From: Cyanobacteria bacterium OH_PDB_230 | GTDB taxonomy: Bacteria > Cyanobacteriota > Vampirovibrionia > Gastranaerophilales > Gastranaerophilaceae | Assembly (NCBI GenBank): GCA_023421795.1 | Contig: JAEZSO010000002.1 | Location: forward strand, 806,001 to 870,000 | DNA length: 64,000 bases | Reading direction: 5' to 3' | Part shown: positions 60,291 through 64,000 of the stretch, piece after piece | How the letters are laid out: each line of letters begins with the position of its first letter | Position numbering within the stretch: the first letter of the stretch is position 1 | The notes under the pieces: model-generated | What the model saw: the letters and a program-made list of their open reading frames with translations, nothing else | Told to the model about the DNA's origin: nothing | The model's database searches: none | Made by a program: the position numbers and the translations under genes

Positions 60291-60962
60291 ATGGACAAAT
60301 CAGCATCTTTATTTGATATTATAGGGCCTGTTATTATTGGTCCTTCAAGTTCACATACAGCAGGCGCGGTTAAAATCGGTCTTTTGGCAAGAAAGATATA
60401 TGAAGAAGAGCCTAAAAAAGTTAAGTTTGTTCTTTATAACTCATTCGCAAAAACAGGAAAAGGTCACGGCACAGATAAGGGTCTTCTAGCTGGTCTTTTG
60501 GGGATGAATGTCGATGACGAAAACATCAAAAAAGCTTTTGAAATAGCTAAAGAAAGTAATTTGGACTACGAATTCACGTATGAAGATGATTTTTCAAGGC
60601 ACCCGAATTCTGTTGATATAATATTTTCTTCTCCATCAGAAATGATTCTTAAAGGCGAATCTTTAGGTGGCGGTGAAGCAAGAGTTTCTTTTATAAATCA
60701 ATACAATGTAGATATCCGCGGCGACTATCATACACTTGTTTTAATATATAAAGACAAGCCCGGCATGGTTTACAAAGTCAGCAATCTTATCCAACAACAA
60801 AAGGTGAATATTGCTTCTTTGAATTGTGATAGGACGGTAAAAGGCGAAGAAGCTTCTATGTGTATATGTCTTGATTCTCCACTTCCAACAGAAGCAATAA
60901 ATCAATTAAAAAAATTGGACGAACTATTTTTATTCAGGTATATTGAGGCTTTAACAAAATGA
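60291..60962 (+). CDS. sdaAB: L-serine dehydratase, beta subunit
   Basis: 223 aa. SDH_beta domain with DIIGPVIIGPSSSHTAGAVK near 9-28 and GTDKGLLAGLLGMNVDDENI, then a C-terminal ACT domain (~150-220, YHTLVLIYKDKPGMVYKVSN). It forms the two-subunit iron-sulfur enzyme that turns serine into pyruvate and ammonia. GAGG RBS. It overlaps sdaAA by 4 bases (ATGA). Confidence 0.96.
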   Translation: MDKSASLFDIIGPVIIGPSSSHTAGAVKIGLLARKIYEEEPKKVKFVLYNSFAKTGKGHGTDKGLLAGLLGMNVDDENIKKAFEIAKESNLDYEFTYEDDFSRHPNSVDIIFSSPSEMILKGESLGGGEARVSFINQYNVDIRGDYHTLVLIYKDKPGMVYKVSNLIQQQKVNIASLNCDRTVKGEEASMCICLDSPLPTEAINQLKKLDELFLFRYIEALTK

Positions 60963-61840
60963 TAAATATAAAAACGTTTGCTGAACTTGAACAGGCAGCT
61001 GAAAAAACAGGCAAAAGAATTTTTGAAATAGCTCAGGATATCGAAGCTAAAACATTAGAAATTTCTACTGAAGAAGTGAGAAACAAGGTTAAAAATAACC
61101 TGAAAGAGATGAAAGAAGCTATAAACAGAGGTATTTATTCGAGTGAGCTATCATTCAGCGGAATGTGCGGTGATGACTGCAAGAAGCTAAAAGATTGGTA
61201 TAAAGGTCATAGTTCTCGTTTATCTAACACGTTTCAAAAAATTCTTCTTTATGCTCTGGCAACAAGTGAAGAAAACGCCAGGATGGGCAAAATAGTTGCG
61301 TGCCCAACGGCAGGAGCGTGCGGAATTGTGCCTGCGGTTTTGATTTCCATATCAGAATCTATGAATGCTACAGAAGAACAAGAAGTTGATGCACTTATTA
61401 CAGCAGGCTTTATAGGCAAAATAATTTCAAATAAAATGGCACTCGCAGGAGCAGTTATGGGCTGTCAGGGTGAGTGCGGAGTTGCCTCTGCTATGGCGGC
61501 GGCAGCTATGGTAGAACTTTCAAAAGGAACCTTGTCGCAGATATTAAATGCGTCGGCATTGGCTCTTAAAAATATTATGGGACTGGTCTGTGATCCCGTT
61601 GCGGGACTTGTTGAAGTTCCTTGCGTGAAAAGAAATCCTTTTTTAGCTATGCATGCAACAGTTGCGGCGGAACTTGCTCAAGCCGGCATAACAAGTTTTA
61701 TCCCGATTGATGAGATAGTTGATGCGACAAAGCAAGTCGGGCAATTGATGTCGGTTTCTTTAAAAGAAAGCTCCGAAGCAGGTTTGGCTAAAACTAAAAC
61801 CGGCATTAAAATAACTGAAAAACTAAACAAAATGAACTAA
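60959..61840 (+). CDS. sdaAA: L-serine dehydratase, alpha subunit
   Basis: 293 aa. Cluster-related motifs: MVACPTAGACGIVPA-like segment (KIVACPTAGACGIVPAVL near 117-134), MGCQGECGVASAMAAAAMVE near 168 and VCDPVAGLVEVPCVKRN near 205-221. It holds the [4Fe-4S] cluster that removes the serine hydroxyl, which makes it oxygen-sensitive and fits an anaerobe. Convergent with anmK (4-base overlap). Confidence 0.96.
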   Translation: MINIKTFAELEQAAEKTGKRIFEIAQDIEAKTLEISTEEVRNKVKNNLKEMKEAINRGIYSSELSFSGMCGDDCKKLKDWYKGHSSRLSNTFQKILLYALATSEENARMGKIVACPTAGACGIVPAVLISISESMNATEEQEVDALITAGFIGKIISNKMALAGAVMGCQGECGVASAMAAAAMVELSKGTLSQILNASALALKNIMGLVCDPVAGLVEVPCVKRNPFLAMHATVAAELAQAGITSFIPIDEIVDATKQVGQLMSVSLKESSEAGLAKTKTGIKITEKLNKMN

Positions 61841-62964
61841 TAAGATATTTTCCCCATAACAACAGGATTTTTTGCGCCAGTGCAGTTTGGGAGATTATTT
61901 GGCTTTTTGTTTAAAGTGAAAAAGCCAAGATAAGCAAAAGCCAGAGCTTCTTTTAGTTTGTTTGGAATATCAAAATCTTCGTGTGTTTTTATTGGGATTT
62001 CTCCAAAATATTCTTGTAAAAATTTTATTAAAGTCTTGTTATAAGCGCCGCCTCCACCCAGAACAATTTCTTGTATTTCTGTTTTAGGCATAACAAAATT
62101 TTTATACGAATCATAAATGGTTTTTGCCGTTAAGTTTGTTATAGTTGAGATAACGTCATATTTGTTTTCAGGTGCGGATTTATATATTTTTTCTGCATAT
62201 AAGTCGTTAAAGAGTTCTCTTCCTGTGGTTTTAGGAGGCGTAAGAGAATAATACGCTTCCTTTAAAAGTTCTTTTAACCAAATTTCATCGACATTACCTT
62301 TAGAGGCGATTTTTCCATCTTCGTCAAATGGAAGGTCGAATAATTTATTCACAAAATAATCTATAAGCATATTACCAGGACCATTGTCAAAAGCAAATGT
62401 ATCAGTGTCTTTCGATATTACTGTAACATTTGAGATGCCGCCAATATTTTGGATTGCCCTGTTTTTTTCTTTGCCAAAAAGGATTTCATCGGCGAAAGGG
62501 ACAAGAGGGGCTCCAAAACCCCCTGCTGCTATATCCTTCGTTCTGAAATCACCTACTGTCAAAATGCCTGTTTTTTCAGAAATCACGGAAATATCACCTA
62601 TTTGCAGAGTGCTTTTTGTTTTTATTCCGTCTAGTTCTTTTTCCTCTGGGATATGAAAAACGGTTTGCCCGTGAGAAGAAATAAAATCTATGCTCTCTTT
62701 TTTTATGTTTGATTTTTGAATAAGTTCATTTGCGCATTTTGCAAACAATTCGCCAACCACAAAATTTAAAAAGCAAATATCTGAGGTATGTGAATTGTTG
62801 TTTGCCGCCTCGAGCAATTTTTTTCTTACATCTTTAGGATAGCTGATAGAATGAGATTCCAGTATTTTAAAACTCAAATCATCATATATATTTACTAAGC
62901 ACGCGTCAATTCCGTCTAAAGAAGTCCCTGACATCATTGATATACAAGTTTTATAGTTTTTCAT
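61837..62964 (-). CDS. anmK: Anhydro-N-acetylmuramic acid kinase
   Basis: 375 aa from ATG at 62964; a longer reading back to 63000 would run through the promoter. The phosphate-1 motif SMMSGTSLDGIDACLV lies near residue 9, GDFRTKDIAAGGFGAPLVPF near 150 and the adenosine motif EIVLGGGGAYNKTLIKFL near 310. It phosphorylates anhydroMurNAc from cell-wall turnover to MurNAc-6-P. No MurQ lies nearby. Likely leaderless. Confidence 0.94.
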   Translation of the reverse strand: MKNYKTCISMMSGTSLDGIDACLVNIYDDLSFKILESHSISYPKDVRKKLLEAANNNSHTSDICFLNFVVGELFAKCANELIQKSNIKKESIDFISSHGQTVFHIPEEKELDGIKTKSTLQIGDISVISEKTGILTVGDFRTKDIAAGGFGAPLVPFADEILFGKEKNRAIQNIGGISNVTVISKDTDTFAFDNGPGNMLIDYFVNKLFDLPFDEDGKIASKGNVDEIWLKELLKEAYYSLTPPKTTGRELFNDLYAEKIYKSAPENKYDVISTITNLTAKTIYDSYKNFVMPKTEIQEIVLGGGGAYNKTLIKFLQEYFGEIPIKTHEDFDIPNKLKEALAFAYLGFFTLNKKPNNLPNCTGAKNPVVMGKISY

Positions 62965-62970
62965 TGGTTT

Positions 62971-63000
62971 ATTATATAACTCTTTTTGCAACCTATGCAA
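62971..63000 (-). promoter_or_regulatory. Leaderless-type promoter of anmK
   Basis: Minus strand TTGCAT (62995-63000), 18-base spacer, TATAAT (62971-62976), six bases, then ATG (62962-62964). No Shine-Dalgarno. Confidence 0.65.
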
Positions 63001-63040
63001 TAGAAAATGAATGATGCTGCTGAAATTCTGTTTTACAACC

Positions 63041-63070
63041 TTGCAATATTAATTTCAACTTGTGTATAAT
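63041..63070 (+). promoter_or_regulatory. Promoter of manC
   Basis: TTGCAA (63041-63046), 18-base spacer, TATAAT (63065-63070). A leader of ~23 bases with AAAGGG precedes the ATG. Confidence 0.65.
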
Positions 63071-63099
63071 TGTTTCTGAGAGAAGATAAAGGGTATCTT

Positions 63100-64000
63100 A
63101 TGACCAATTTGTATTCAATTATATTAGCAGGAGGCTCGGGCAGCAGACTTTGGCCTTTAAGCAGAGAAATGCATCCAAAGCAGCTTTTAAAAATGAATGA
63201 TGATTATACCCTCTTTCAGTCTACTTTTTTAAGATTAATAGGCGATATTGACGACAAAAATATAATTACGGTAACAAATATCAAACATGAACCGGCTGTT
63301 AAACAACAATTGACTGAACTCAAAGAAAAATTTTGCAGAAATATTGATTATAAGGTAGTTGTAGAGCCTGTAAGTAAAAATACTGCCCCAGCTCTTGCGT
63401 TGGCTACCAAATACATTGCCGAAAAAATCGTACAGAATAAAAACGTTGATCCTGTAATATTGTCGGTCCCTTCTGATCAATTGATATTGGATGAAAAATG
63501 TTTTTCAGAAGCGATAGAAGAAGGAAGTAAACTTGCACAAGCCGGTTATATTGTTGCTTTTGGAGTAAAACCTCTAAAAGATGATACCGGACTTGGTTAT
63601 ATAAAAACCAAAAAAGATAAAAAAGTATCCGAACTGTCAGAAACCGGACAGAAAGTAGCAGAATTTATTGAAAAACCAGCTTTACAAGAAGCACAAAAAT
63701 TTGCAAAATCTGATAAATATTTATGGAACAGCGGCATCTTTATGTTTAAAGCCTCTACCTTGATGGCGGAGCTAAAAAAACATTCGCCGAATATATATAA
63801 AGTGATAAAAGATGCTAATTTGGAAACAACATCACCTTCGATGGCTTATCAGGAATTTGATAAAATGCCTGATATATCAATTGATTACGCGCTTATGGAA
63901 AAAAGCAAAAAACTCGCGGTGCTTCCTTTAAATTGTTATTGGTATGATATGGGCTCTTGGGAAGCTATATATGAGGTTTCAGAAAAAGATGAAAATGAAA
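63100..64000 (+). CDS. manC: Mannose-1-phosphate guanylyltransferase, 3'-truncated by window end
   Basis: At least 300 codons from ATG at 63100; the frame stays open to the window edge. Nucleotidyltransferase signature SIILAGGSGSRLWPLSREMH with HPKQLLKM at the N-terminus, VEPVSKNTAPALALATKYIA near 87, ILSVPSDQLI near 120, and WNSGIFMFKASTLMAEL near 208, with YDMGSWEAIYE near the edge. It makes GDP-mannose for surface glycans. Whether a C-terminal isomerase cupin follows cannot be seen. Confidence 0.93.
   Translation, partial: MTNLYSIILAGGSGSRLWPLSREMHPKQLLKMNDDYTLFQSTFLRLIGDIDDKNIITVTNIKHEPAVKQQLTELKEKFCRNIDYKVVVEPVSKNTAPALALATKYIAEKIVQNKNVDPVILSVPSDQLILDEKCFSEAIEEGSKLAQAGYIVAFGVKPLKDDTGLGYIKTKKDKKVSELSETGQKVAEFIEKPALQEAQKFAKSDKYLWNSGIFMFKASTLMAELKKHSPNIYKVIKDANLETTSPSMAYQEFDKMPDISIDYALMEKSKKLAVLPLNCYWYDMGSWEAIYEVSEKDENE

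Noticed and set aside
1..64000. CRISPR arrays, insertion sequences, integrases, prophage modules, rRNA or tRNA genes
   Set aside because: Reading gaps on both strands showed no spaced repeats of CRISPR type, no transposase or integrase motifs, and no T-arm consensus in intergenic DNA.

Overview
The window looks like a chromosomal stretch from a low-GC, gut-type, non-photosynthetic relative of Cyanobacteria (Melainabacteria/Vampirovibrionia, probably Gastranaerophilales). This placement is inference. It rests on the AT-rich, compact gene layout, an SLH-domain envelope protein of the kind that tethers the outer membrane in the cyanobacterial lineage, a radical-SAM/DUF2344 fusion beside RNase E/G, a bifunctional-nuclease-family protein, a RicT/PSP1 protein, and lineage-type hypothetical proteins with an N-terminal SFKG motif. 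No rRNA, tRNA, insertion sequence, prophage or CRISPR array was found.

Layout. 0-7.5 kb: TPR protein, YebC, a very cysteine-rich SLH protein, and a leuA-like/leuC/leuD operon. 7.6-13.6 kb: a CHASE2-GGDEF cyclase, then a reverse-strand operon of a membrane protein, a solute-binding lipoprotein and a purine permease. 13.7-17.6 kb: rpsB-tsf behind a structured leader, an orphan histidine kinase and RicT. 17.7-23.5 kb: small proteins, bifunctional nuclease, and a shortened spc operon (rpsE-rpmD-rplO-secY-adk-map) behind a candidate attenuator. 23.5-28.4 kb: murC-murB-ddl-ftsQ. 28.3-32 kb: dicarboxylate/amino-acid symporter, a small Cys-rich protein and ilvD. 32-38.3 kb: dus/GIY-YIG/TPR, then rimP-nusA behind a strongly folded leader, mrnC and a HicB-like protein. 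38.3-44.1 kb: glycosyltransferase, MarC, DUF1353, Pit phosphate transporter with its DUF47 partner, CorA and a sigma factor. 44.5-53.9 kb: Pro/Ala-rich HEAT-like protein, radical-SAM/DUF2344, RNase E/G, EngB, a helical protein and a secreted TPR protein. 54-64 kb: sugar-phosphate antiporter, a lineage-specific two-gene operon, acyl-ACP thioesterase, PIG-L deacetylase, glycosyltransferase, serine dehydratase, AnmK, and the start of manC, which runs off the end.

Themes. Envelope building (murBC/ddl/ftsQ, SLH protein, glycosyltransferases, manC, anmK), branched-chain amino acid synthesis (leuACD-like, ilvD), translation and transcription machinery, and phosphate/metal transport dominate. The most interesting signals lie outside the proteins. 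At least six genes have a sigma70-type -10 box exactly six bases before the start codon and no Shine-Dalgarno, which suggests frequent leaderless mRNAs. Three transcription/translation operons (rpsE, rimP-nusA, rpsB) carry leaders with perfect nested stems; for rpsE the stem ends in a U-tract and forms a textbook attenuator.
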